Part shown: piece by piece, positions 1 through 8,400 of the stretch
Layout of the letters: every line of letters begins with the position of its first letter
How positions within the stretch are numbered: position 1 is the first letter of the stretch
From: an uncultured Christensenella sp.
GTDB lineage: Bacteria; Bacillota; Clostridia; Christensenellales; UBA1242
DNA: 52,110 bases
NCBI GenBank assembly: GCA_910584815.1
Contig: CAJUBT010000002.1
Span: 65,251 to 117,360 of the forward strand
Direction: 5' to 3'
Made by a program: the position numbers and the translations under genes
The notes under the pieces: model-generated
Told to the model about the DNA's origin: nothing
Seen by the model: the letters and a program-made list of their open reading frames with translations, nothing else
Databases searched by the model: none

Positions 1-29
1 TTAAAAAAACAACCACTATTTAAAAAAAA

Positions 30-1454
30 TTAGCGTTGTCTTTTTAATTTTTTTATTAATTTTTCTTTATGCTGTTGAATAATATTTTTTTGCTCTGGTA
101 GTAAATTGTGTTTTGGTTTTGTCATAATATAGTATCTTAATTCATCTAAACAATGGTCATCTTTTTTTATTGGTTTATCTTCATCTCCCCAAAAATAGCT
201 TTTAAATTCTCTAATCATATTTGGGCAATTTTTGAAAATAAAAAGTTTACTTTCACCTTTTGCATTTTTCAAATATTGCTTAACTCGTGCTATGCCAGAA
301 AACATATCTTTATTAACATTAGTGTCAACTTGAATATCATAATCGTAAAAAAGTTCTGCAACACTTTTTAAACTTGCAAGAGTTTTTTGGTTTGCAGCAC
401 TATCAATTAATGCAGATATTTTTCCGTTATAATTTGTGTGCCAATTTAATTTTCTGCATATTTCTTTAATACAATTTGAATGATATTCTATATCTTTATT
501 TCTTTCAAAATGTTCTGCAATAACATAAACATTTCCATCAAAATCTACGGCGTACCAGTGGGCAGAAAGTGGGTTGTTTAAACCTGGGTCTATAGCAATT
601 TTATCGTACCATTCGTGTGGCACTAAAAATGGGTCTATAACATTAACATTTTCATCAAATTCTTTATACACTAACCCATCACACCCCATAAAACGCCCAT
701 ATTTGCGGCTTTCTAGTTCTTCAGGGCTTAAACTACTTTCTATTAGTTTTAATTCTTCAGCGTTTAAAAAAGGGTTATCTGCCCATTCTATTTGCTCATA
801 CCACACCTCTTCGTTATTAAATTCGTTTAAATAAATTTCATTATAAACCCAACTTAAACCTTTAAGCGGTGTCATTGTTCCAAAAATTTCCCCGCATTTA
901 TCAAGCACTCTCATTCTACATTCTTGATAAATTTCCTTGGGTGGTTCTTCATCAAACCAAACAAAATCTAAACTTGTTCCTTGAAATTTTTCTCTGCCTT
1001 GGTCACAACTTTTAAAGCCAATTTTAGAAATTCCGCCAAACACATTTTTAATTTTTATATAATCTATAACACCATTTTCAGCATAGTCTTTTCTTCCCGA
1101 AAGCATAACAATATCTAAAATCCAATCGGGGTTTAAATAGTACAAAATTTTGCGTTGTGCAACATCTCTTTGCACTTGGGTAGATAAACTTACAACCCAA
1201 CCTTCAACATTTTTTTTGTTTGTTTTGTAAGGGTGGTTACCTCTTGCTAAATAAATACTTTCAACCGCCCCACATTCAGTTTTGCCACTGCGGTTACCAC
1301 CAAAAACCCACCTGTTGCGCTTTTTACATTTATGAAACGCTAATTGTTTTTTATGCACCTTTTTACCAGTGTTATATCTTAGTAATTTGTTTTTAGTAAA
1401 CCTTAAGTTTATTTCGTTATAAATTTTTTGTAATTTGTAAATAATATCTTTCAT
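30..1454 (-). CDS. Phage terminase large subunit (packaging ATPase/nuclease)
   Basis: The 474-aa protein has the two-domain layout of a tailed-phage terminase large subunit, the motor that cuts and pumps DNA into the prohead. Visible motifs are a Walker A loop, GGNRSGKT (about residues 52-59), a Walker B strand ending FDEE (about 167-170), and a C-terminal RNase H-fold nuclease with acidic residues at IAIDPG (D289), LIDSAA (D351) and a late DD/LDE cluster near 434-440. Length fits the family. It is transcribed leftwards out of the window. No small-subunit gene precedes it; the upstream neighbour is an unrelated gene on the other strand. It is therefore either the edge of a prophage lying to the left or a lone remnant. 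The family call is sure; whether it is active is unknown. Confidence 0.9.
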   Translation of the reverse strand: MKDIIYKLQKIYNEINLRFTKNKLLRYNTGKKVHKKQLAFHKCKKRNRWVFGGNRSGKTECGAVESIYLARGNHPYKTNKKNVEGWVVSLSTQVQRDVAQRKILYYLNPDWILDIVMLSGRKDYAENGVIDYIKIKNVFGGISKIGFKSCDQGREKFQGTSLDFVWFDEEPPKEIYQECRMRVLDKCGEIFGTMTPLKGLSWVYNEIYLNEFNNEEVWYEQIEWADNPFLNAEELKLIESSLSPEELESRKYGRFMGCDGLVYKEFDENVNVIDPFLVPHEWYDKIAIDPGLNNPLSAHWYAVDFDGNVYVIAEHFERNKDIEYHSNCIKEICRKLNWHTNYNGKISALIDSAANQKTLASLKSVAELFYDYDIQVDTNVNKDMFSGIARVKQYLKNAKGESKLFIFKNCPNMIREFKSYFWGDEDKPIKKDDHCLDELRYYIMTKPKHNLLPEQKNIIQQHKEKLIKKLKRQR

Positions 1455-1644
1455 TAAAACTTACCACTTTATGACAATAAAAGTTAATTTATTTTTTGTT
1501 ACTTGTTTTATACTTAGTTGTGTTAAAAAATATATTTTTAGTTTTAAAACCTAAATAGCAAGGTTGTGTTACTAAACTTATATTTTATCTTTTAAATTTT
1601 AAACAACTTATTCACCTATTAACTTTTTAAAGGAACTAAATTAA

Positions 1645-2487
1645 ATGAAACTAAAATTTTTTAAAATTTATTTTTTTGTTTTTTTGAATTTACTTTTTTT
1701 AAGTTTTAACCCCACTTTTACCTACGCAGCAAGTTACACAAACTTTGTTTACGCAAGAATAGAAACTAGTGGAGTTTATTTATATCGTAATGCAAATTCA
1801 GCAGACTTAAATAATGCCTATTTTGAGTTGCCAAAAAGTTATTTCGTTTTGTTAGTTTCTAACATCGATAACGAATTTTATAAAGCACAATATAAAGATA
1901 TTGTTGGATATGTTAAAAAAAGTGAAGTTTCTCCAGTTGCGGAAAAACCAAAAAAGCCTTATCCTGATGAGGTTAAATTTTGGACCTATAGCAGTGATGG
2001 TACAGAAATTGTAACTTCAACTTTTGAAAGCAACAATCCACAAGGAGTTGGCACTGTTGCTGTTATGCAAGAATTAAATTACTATGGGTTAATGATAGGA
2101 GATGAAATTTTAAAAGATAGAGGCTATTTATGGCTTTATTGCAAAACCGAAAACGCAAGTGGATATTTATACGCAGGGCTTTGCAATGTATCTAAAAACT
2201 TTAAAGAGAACGATGAAGTTGTTACTAAAATTAGCGAACCTTATTTAGATGGAGATGATAGTTTTTTATATAACTTAGTTTCACTATCTCCTGCACTTAA
2301 AATTATTTTAGTTTTGCTGGTAACTCTGCCTTGTTTTCTGCTTGTTTATTTATTATTAAAACCTTTTAACATAAAAGTTAAAGCAAAAGATAAACCTGCA
2401 TTAAAACCACAAGAAAATAAGCGAAGAAAAGTTAAAAATAGAACCATTAATAAAATTCAAAAAATAATAGATGATGAAGAAATCTAA
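1645..2487 (+). CDS. Secreted/membrane-anchored SH3-like domain protein
   Basis: This 280-aa protein starts with a clear signal peptide (basic MKLKFFK, a long hydrophobic run, cleavage probably near TYAAS). The exported part contains a region resembling bacterial SH3 folds (about residues 32-95, YARIETSGVYLYRNANS... ending GYVKKSEV) and possibly a second related segment (about 115-190). Near residues 215-238 is one transmembrane helix (LKIILVLLVTLPCFLLVYLL), followed by a strongly basic cytoplasmic tail rich in Lys and Arg. The inferred topology is exported N-domain, single-pass anchor, short cytosolic tail. An AAAGGAA site precedes the ATG. It diverges from the terminase and its TAA overlaps the TAG of the next, convergent gene. 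SH3-like domains often bind cell-wall peptides, but the substrate and role here are unknown. Confidence 0.55.
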   Translation: MKLKFFKIYFFVFLNLLFLSFNPTFTYAASYTNFVYARIETSGVYLYRNANSADLNNAYFELPKSYFVLLVSNIDNEFYKAQYKDIVGYVKKSEVSPVAEKPKKPYPDEVKFWTYSSDGTEIVTSTFESNNPQGVGTVAVMQELNYYGLMIGDEILKDRGYLWLYCKTENASGYLYAGLCNVSKNFKENDEVVTKISEPYLDGDDSFLYNLVSLSPALKIILVLLVTLPCFLLVYLLLKPFNIKVKAKDKPALKPQENKRRKVKNRTINKIQKIIDDEEI

Positions 2488-3044
2488 AAAGCTTTTTTCA
2501 TTTGTTTTAAAATCATATTACAAAGCCCGCTAGAAAAATTTGATATGTTAACCTCTTTTTTATTACTTATTAAATTTTGCTCAATAACATTAATTTTTTC
2601 AAATATATTGTTAAAAAAACTATCGTTCACAAAATTTTTATATAATACATTATTTTTTAAAATTTTAGTATATAACCTTAATTCAAAATCTTTAAGGGCT
2701 TTCTTTAACTTTCTAAAGTAAGTTCTTCTTGTTAAGGCAGTTAATTTTAAAATTTCTTCACACGCAAGTCCATCTATATATTTAAGCATTATAAGTTTGG
2801 CACTAGCATTATTCATTTCTAAAAGAACTTCATCACACAACAGTTTTAAATTAATTAAATTTACTTTCTTTTGCGTTAAAATTGCAATGTTTTCTAATTG
2901 AGCATAAGTGCTTGAAGTTGAGGTTAAACAAAAACCAGAAGATGCCACACTTTTAACATTTATAAGTTTGTCTATAGAGTTTGTTAAATTGGGAATAATA
3001 TTATAAATAGACAAAAAAGATTTACACCATATTTCCATATTCAT
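2484..3044 (-). CDS. Sigma-70 region 4-like HTH regulator, phage type
   Basis: The start is placed at ATG 3044 because AAAGGAG lies seven bases upstream; the open frame continues 61 codons further but without a better site. The resulting 186-aa protein has a central segment (about residues 85-130) reading LIMLKYIDGLACEEILKLTA then LTRRTYFRKLKKALKDFE. This is the pattern of sigma region 4 or phage late-gene activators of the ArpU/sigma-like type: a 'K..Y..GL...EI' helix, a turn, then a recognition helix with Arg-Arg and aromatic residues. No sigma region 2 is present, so it is not a full sigma factor. A promoter with an inverted repeat and a LexA box lies upstream, suggesting SOS induction. 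With the nearby terminase this points to a prophage regulatory gene. The exact family is uncertain. Confidence 0.55.
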   Translation of the reverse strand: MNMEIWCKSFLSIYNIIPNLTNSIDKLINVKSVASSGFCLTSTSSTYAQLENIAILTQKKVNLINLKLLCDEVLLEMNNASAKLIMLKYIDGLACEEILKLTALTRRTYFRKLKKALKDFELRLYTKILKNNVLYKNFVNDSFFNNIFEKINVIEQNLISNKKEVNISNFSSGLCNMILKQMKKAF

Positions 3045-3170
3045 TTTTTTAACTCCTTTTAACTGTTTCGTTTTATTTTTTTTTATTAGCATCTTAACAA
3101 AAAAATATAAATGCAAAACAAATACTTCGGTAAAAAACCTTTTAGCGTTCCAATTAAAAGTTGATTTTAT

Positions 3171-3184
3171 CGAACATATGTTTG
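3171..3184 (-). promoter_or_regulatory. LexA (SOS) box
   Basis: CGAACATATGTTTG matches the Gram-positive LexA/DinR operator pattern CGAAC-N4-GTTYG with both half sites intact. It sits just downstream of the -10 hexamer of the promoter at 3199-3227 and 127 bases upstream of the sigma-like gene, where bound LexA would block transcription. Function is inferred from the motif and its position. Confidence 0.65.
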
Positions 3185-3198
3185 ATAATAACACCTTT

Positions 3199-3227
3199 AT
3201 TATGACAGTGTGTGTCATATTAAGCAA
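3199..3227 (-). promoter_or_regulatory. Promoter with operator-like inverted repeat
   Basis: Read on the minus strand: -35 TTGCTT (3227-3222), a 17-base spacer, then -10 CATAAT (3204-3199). A perfect 7-bp inverted repeat, TATGACA / TGTCATA with a 5-base centre, occupies 3201-3219, filling most of the spacer and part of the -10. With the LexA box immediately downstream, the promoter appears to have two separate repressor sites. It would drive the sigma-like gene. Confidence 0.5.
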
Positions 3228-3256
3228 TATTTGGCAAGTTTTTTATGTTAAACCTA

Positions 3257-3298
3257 CAAAAAAAAGAAAGAGTAAATTTTATACTCTTTCCTTTTTTA
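3257..3298 (-). terminator. Intrinsic terminator after the SSB-like gene
   Basis: Arms GAAAGAGTA (3266-3274) and TACTCTTTC (3282-3290) form a 9-bp stem with a 7-base loop, flanked by A-runs on the left and T-runs on the right. It could work in both directions. It lies about 105 bases after the stop of the SSB-like gene and separates it from the SOS promoter. Confidence 0.75.
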
Positions 3299-3404
3299 GT
3301 AGAAAAATAATAACAATCTTCATTTTTTTTAGTTAAAATATTTTGCTAAATAAATTTTATTATCCTATTTTAATTTTTATTTAATATTAAATAATTTGAT
3401 AAAT

Positions 3405-4106
3405 TTAACCTTCGTTTGCTTCCACTAAATTTGTGTCTGCAATAGGTTGACCTTGCAAGTTAAGTAAACTTGTGTTATTTTCTAAGTTTTCATCTTCTAA
3501 TTTTATTTTACTTATAGAAATTTCATAAGCAGTTTTTACCAAACTTTCACTATCACTAACCTTCTTTTGATATTCTCTGCTTTGAATTCTACCAATAATA
3601 CTTACTCTTTGCCCTATTTTTATGTTTTTAACAAATCTGGCATTTCTGCCCCAAGCAATACAAGGAAGGTAATCGGATTTATTATATGCACGATTGACAG
3701 CAAGCAAAACATCACAAATTTCACGCTTAAAAGGAGTTGTTCTATAAATAGGTTCTTTACATATAAAACCAGAAAGTTCTATTATGTTTGGATTTACACT
3801 ATCATCAAGTTCTATAAGTTCTCTTACAAAAACTGTTAGTAAAAGTTTGCTATGATTTTCAACAACTTTGTTATAACTTCTAAACTGACCTTTTATAGAA
3901 ACGGTTTTACCAATATCAAAGGAACTATCTCCAAGCAATCTTTCCGAAACGGTTATTGGAATAATATCAAAATTATTAGATAGTCTTTTAACTTTTAAAT
4001 TTAATTCGTAAAAGCCTTCACCAAACACTTCGTGGCTAAAAACAGGTGCAGATAACACTTCTCCTTTTAAAAATACTTTGTTGTTCTCCATCAATTCGTA
4101 ATTCAT
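3405..4106 (-). CDS. SSB-like protein with two tandem OB-folds
   Basis: The 233-aa protein consists of two consecutive domains of about 100 residues with the same strand pattern. The first (about 8-98) has FLKGEVLSAP...IGKTVSIKGQFRSYNK; the second (about 105-205) has IELSGFICKEP...DYLPCIAWGRNA...IGQRVSIIGRIQSREYQKK. The second copy closely follows the single-stranded DNA-binding protein (SSB) signature. The acidic DDDIPF-type tip that recruits repair partners in canonical SSB is absent; the protein ends VEANEG. Residues 206-233 look disordered. A GGAGG site lies ten bases upstream of the ATG. It probably binds single-stranded DNA or nucleic acid as an accessory SSB. It stands alone, with its own terminator. 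Confidence 0.7.
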   Translation of the reverse strand: MNYELMENNKVFLKGEVLSAPVFSHEVFGEGFYELNLKVKRLSNNFDIIPITVSERLLGDSSFDIGKTVSIKGQFRSYNKVVENHSKLLLTVFVRELIELDDSVNPNIIELSGFICKEPIYRTTPFKREICDVLLAVNRAYNKSDYLPCIAWGRNARFVKNIKIGQRVSIIGRIQSREYQKKVSDSESLVKTAYEISISKIKLEDENLENNTSLLNLQGQPIADTNLVEANEG

Positions 4107-4329
4107 TTTTTAATTTACCTCCATTGTTTTTTAACTAATTTTTACTTTTTTTTGTTTCTTAAATTTGGTTGTTTTGCATTTAAAACGATTATATTTAATT
4201 GCATTTAAATTTGTTTTTAAAAATTGTTACTTGCAATAACATAGTTTTTAAAATCTTGTTAAAAGAATATAAAGCCTTAACTTTTAAAAATTTAATTAAC
4301 ATTAATAAAAATTTTTATGCAATTAAACT

Positions 4330-5097
4330 TTAGTTTTTAATTTGTTTTCCAGTTGCATCTATTGTATAGTTATCGCTATACACTAAATCACTCATTTTAA
4401 CAAAGTTATATCCACAAGCTTTTAGGGTTGAAATTAAACTTGGAAGTGCTTCTACAATATGGTCTGCATTGTTATGACACAATATAATAGAACCAGATTT
4501 AACTTTATTTAAAATATTAGAACAAATTTGAGAAGCCGATACCCCTTTCCAGTCAAGAGAGTCTACATCCCACTGAATAGTTTTTAACCCTAAACTTTCG
4601 GCAGTATCTAACAAGGTGTTATTGTAAGCCCCATATGGTGCACGGAAAACTTTAACCTTTTTATTGGTTATATCCTCAATTTTTTTAACACTACTTGTTA
4701 ATTCAAGTTCCATTTGATTTTTAGATAGTTTACTCATATCTGGGTGCAAATTACTATGAGTGCCTATTTCAAAGCCAGCCTCATCAATTTTTTTAACTAA
4801 AGCTTCATTTTTATCTACCCACATACCAACCAAAAAGAATGTGGCGGAAACATCGTTCCCTTTTAAAATATCAATAATAGCTTCAGTTTTATCGCTACCC
4901 CAAGCAGCATCAAATGAAATTGCTATATTCTTAGTGTTTGTGTCTACGCAATAAATAGGAACTTTACGAAGTGGTTTATAAAAGAAAACTGTTGCTAGTG
5001 CGCCACTTCCGCCCCAATTCACTGCTAGTGTTACACACACTAAAAGAACAAAGGCTACTATTTTTATGGTTCTTAATTTTATAATGTGAAAGTGCAT
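4330..5097 (-). CDS. PdaB-like polysaccharide deacetylase, membrane anchored
   Basis: The 255-aa protein has an N-terminal membrane segment (about residues 10-35), then a NodB-homology domain (about 50-240). Deacetylase motifs can be followed: SFDAAWGSDKT in place of the usual TFDDG, HSNLH (metal-binding His pair), RAPYGAYN, WDVDSLDWKG and LCHNN. The altered first motif (Asp-Ala rather than Asp-Asp) and the QWDVDSLDWK block are typical of the PdaB family, associated with sporulation and spore peptidoglycan in Bacillus. Catalysis here is therefore uncertain, as in that family. GAGGAG lies close upstream of the ATG. If the PdaB assignment is right it is weak evidence for an endospore-former. 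Confidence 0.75.
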   Translation of the reverse strand: MHFHIIKLRTIKIVAFVLLVCVTLAVNWGGSGALATVFFYKPLRKVPIYCVDTNTKNIAISFDAAWGSDKTEAIIDILKGNDVSATFFLVGMWVDKNEALVKKIDEAGFEIGTHSNLHPDMSKLSKNQMELELTSSVKKIEDITNKKVKVFRAPYGAYNNTLLDTAESLGLKTIQWDVDSLDWKGVSASQICSNILNKVKSGSIILCHNNADHIVEALPSLISTLKACGYNFVKMSDLVYSDNYTIDATGKQIKN

Positions 5098-5432
5098 TTT
5101 CTCCTCGCTAACTATATTAATTCAATGTAACAATTTTAAATTATCTTTTTTTTTACATTTATGGGTTTTATTGTCTAAAAGCAAAAACATATCTTAAAGC
5201 ATTTTTAAAATTTATTAACATATATTAAAAACTATCAACTAAAATTTAAAAAATTTAGGTTAAAATATATTAAAGTATACTAATATTTTATAATTATGTT
5301 TTTTGTTCTTTGCCATAAAACCAATAAATTAAAACTTGCTATAATACAAATATATTTTTTAAAATGCAGAATTATGATTTTTAAACATAAAAAAAATATG
5401 CCTAAAAAATTTAGACATATTTTTTTATTATT
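5098..5432. other. Intergenic region, no gene
   Basis: This very AT-rich gap separates the start of the PdaB-like gene from the end of parC. Apart from the parC terminator at 5391-5426 and the ribosome binding site of the deacetylase near 5100, no coding region or clear promoter was seen. Confidence 0.6.
5391..5426 (-). terminator. Intrinsic terminator of parC
   Basis: A short hairpin, ATATGcCTAAA / TTTAGaCATAT with one mismatch, is flanked by A-runs and T-runs and lies just after the parC stop codon. The A/T flanks would allow it to work on either strand. Confidence 0.7.
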
Positions 5433-8400
5433 TTAGTTATTTACAGCAAAAGCTTTAACAATGTTTAAACTCTTCTTCATTCTGTCAACTGCTTTACCTT
5501 TGCCTGTTCTGCTTTCTATTGGAATATGGTCGGTACTTCTATAGTGAAGATTATTTTCGTTGTCAACACACCCCAAAGTAAACGGATTAGTAACCACAGA
5601 AGCATATATTAATTCTCTTCCATTATCACCAGTAAAGGTAAAGAATTTTAAACCTTTGCGATAACGGGCACTCTTATCTACATTACTTACAAGTACTCGT
5701 TTTGTAAAACCTTTGTTTGTTACTGCTAAAATTTCACCACCATCACCTGCTAACCCAACACCTACACAATAATCGTTATTAGCTAGGTTTATACCTTTAA
5801 CACCGCCAGAAATTCTGCCTTGAAGTGGGACATCTGTATTTTCAGCATTAAGCACCATACCTTGTTTTGTTACAAAAATATAAGTATAGTTTTTAGGCTC
5901 TTCATAAACAGCAATAATTTCATCATCATCTTTTAGTTTCATACCTTGATAATACTTTTTAAGTAACGAATATTCCGTGTGTGCGGTTTTCTTAATCATT
6001 CCATATTTTGTTAAGAAAATAAAGTTACCTTCTTTATTGGTTAAGTTATTATCAAAAATTGCAACGATTGTTTCGTTCGAAGATAATTCTCTAAATATGC
6101 TTTGTTCTGGCACACCCTTGTCTCTGTATCTAGACAATGTAAATGCCTTAACATTAACTTTAAAGCAATTGCCAAGAGATGAGAAAGCAATTATTGTGTT
6201 ATTTGTTTCTGTTTCAAATTTTAAGGTATGAGTGTCTAGCAATGTGCTATTATCTGTTACATCTTTTTGTGCATAATTATATTGTTTTAAAGAAACACAC
6301 TTAAAGTTGTTTTGAACACTCTTTAAAATTACCACTTTTTGATTAGCTTCTTCCTTAGGTTCTGGTGCAGAGCCTAGGTCTTCTTCAGCTTTAGCAAATT
6401 TAGTTTTGCGTTCCTGTTTATATTGGCGTTTAATTTGAAGCATTTCTTCTTTTACAATATCTTTTTGTAATTTCTTAGAAGCAATAATTGCAGTTAATTT
6501 CTTTATTAATTCTCTTATGCGTTTAAGTTCTTCTTCTAATTTATAAACTTCCAAACTTGTTAATTTAGCAAGGCGCATATCTAAAATTGCTTGAGCTTGA
6601 CGGTCACTTAAATTAAATTTTTCTTTCAAGCGTTTTTTAGCTTCAGTTGTGTTCTGAGAAGTTTTAATAATTTTAATTACAGCATCTATATTTTTAATTG
6701 CAATAATTAAGCCAGAAAGAATATGTTCCCTTTCCTTTGCTTGTTCAAGTTCAAACTTACTGCGGCGATAAATAATTTCTCTTTGATATTCTGCATAGTA
6801 AGAAATTATATCTAATAGCCCCATTTGCTTTGGTTTACCATTTGCAATAGCAACCATATTTATGCCAAAAGTAGATTGTAATTCTGTGTTTTTAAGCAAA
6901 GATTTATAAATGGCTTTAATGTCGGCATCTTTCTTTAACCTTAAAACAGCCCTTAAACCTTCCCTATCCGATTCATCCCTTACTTCACTTATGCCACCAA
7001 GCCCATATCTATCTTCATCCTTATACAATGCAATCTTTTGAAGCAAAGAAGATTTATTAACCTGATAAGGTAATTCTGTTATAACAATATAGCGTTTATC
7101 TGCACCATTTGATTCTATGTGCATTTTAGCACGCATATATATTTTGCCTCTGCCAGTTTCATAAGCTTGATATAGTTCAGAGGAATTTAAAACAAAAGCT
7201 CCTGTTGGGAAATCTGGACCTTTAATAATTTTAAGCATTTCCTTTAATTTAATGCTTGGATTATTAAGATAAGCAACAACACCATCTATTGCTTCTGCAA
7301 GGTTATGAGGAGGAATATTAGTTGCAAGCCCAACAGCAATACCAGTTGCACCATTAACAAGTAAATTTGGGAATCTGCCTGGTAAAATTTCAGGTTCTTT
7401 TAAGGTATCATCAAAGTTTAAACCCCATTTAACTGTGTTCTTATCTAAATCTCTTAACAATTCCATAGAGATTGGGGCAAGTCTTGCCTCAGTATAACGC
7501 ATAGCAGCTGCGCCATCGCCATCTATGCTACCAAAGTTACCGTGACCACTTACAAGAAGCATATTTGTGTTAAAAGGTTGTGCCATTCTAACCATAGCAT
7601 CGTAAACGGAAGTATCTCCGTGAGGGTGGTATTTACCTAAACAATCACCAACAATACGGGCAGATTTTCTGTATGGTTTATCTGGTGTAACACCAAGTTC
7701 TAACATTGAATAAAGAATTCTACGCTGAACAGGTTTTAAACCATCTTCAACTCTTGGTAATGCTCTATCTAATATAACGTGTTCAGAGTATGGAATCATA
7801 GATTCGTGCAAAACAGTGTCTAAATTTTTATAAAGCATTCCATCAACAACATCTTGCCCATCATTTTCGTTATAAACCTTTTCTTTAATAGACACTTCAG
7901 TTTCTTCTATTTTCCCAGTTTCTAGGCTAGCATCATCACAATCTGCAAAAGCATCTTTACCAACAACAACTTCAACATCTTCATAATCTTTATTTATAGC
8001 ATCTACATCTTCAATTATTTTTGCATTCTCTTCATTTTCAAAATAATTTTCTTTTTGTGGTGCTTTTGCTCTTACTTGTTTCTCTACAAGTTTTACTTTT
8101 TCCTTATTGTCTAATTCACTGGTGTTATCGCTTTCTTCAAAAGTTTCTTCATTTGAAACTTGTGCTACCTGATAGTTATCTCCCTCATCACTAATAATAC
8201 TATCATCTGAACTTGCATTGTCAAAATTCGTATCACTATCGGCAGAATCATCAACTTCATCATTCATATTATCATTATTGTTGTTTTCACTACTATCTTC
8301 AAAAGTTTCATTTTCTGTTTTTATTTCGTCATCAGAATTATAACTTACTTCGTTATTGTTATTATCAATTTCATTCTCAAAATTATTTTCACTATCAACA

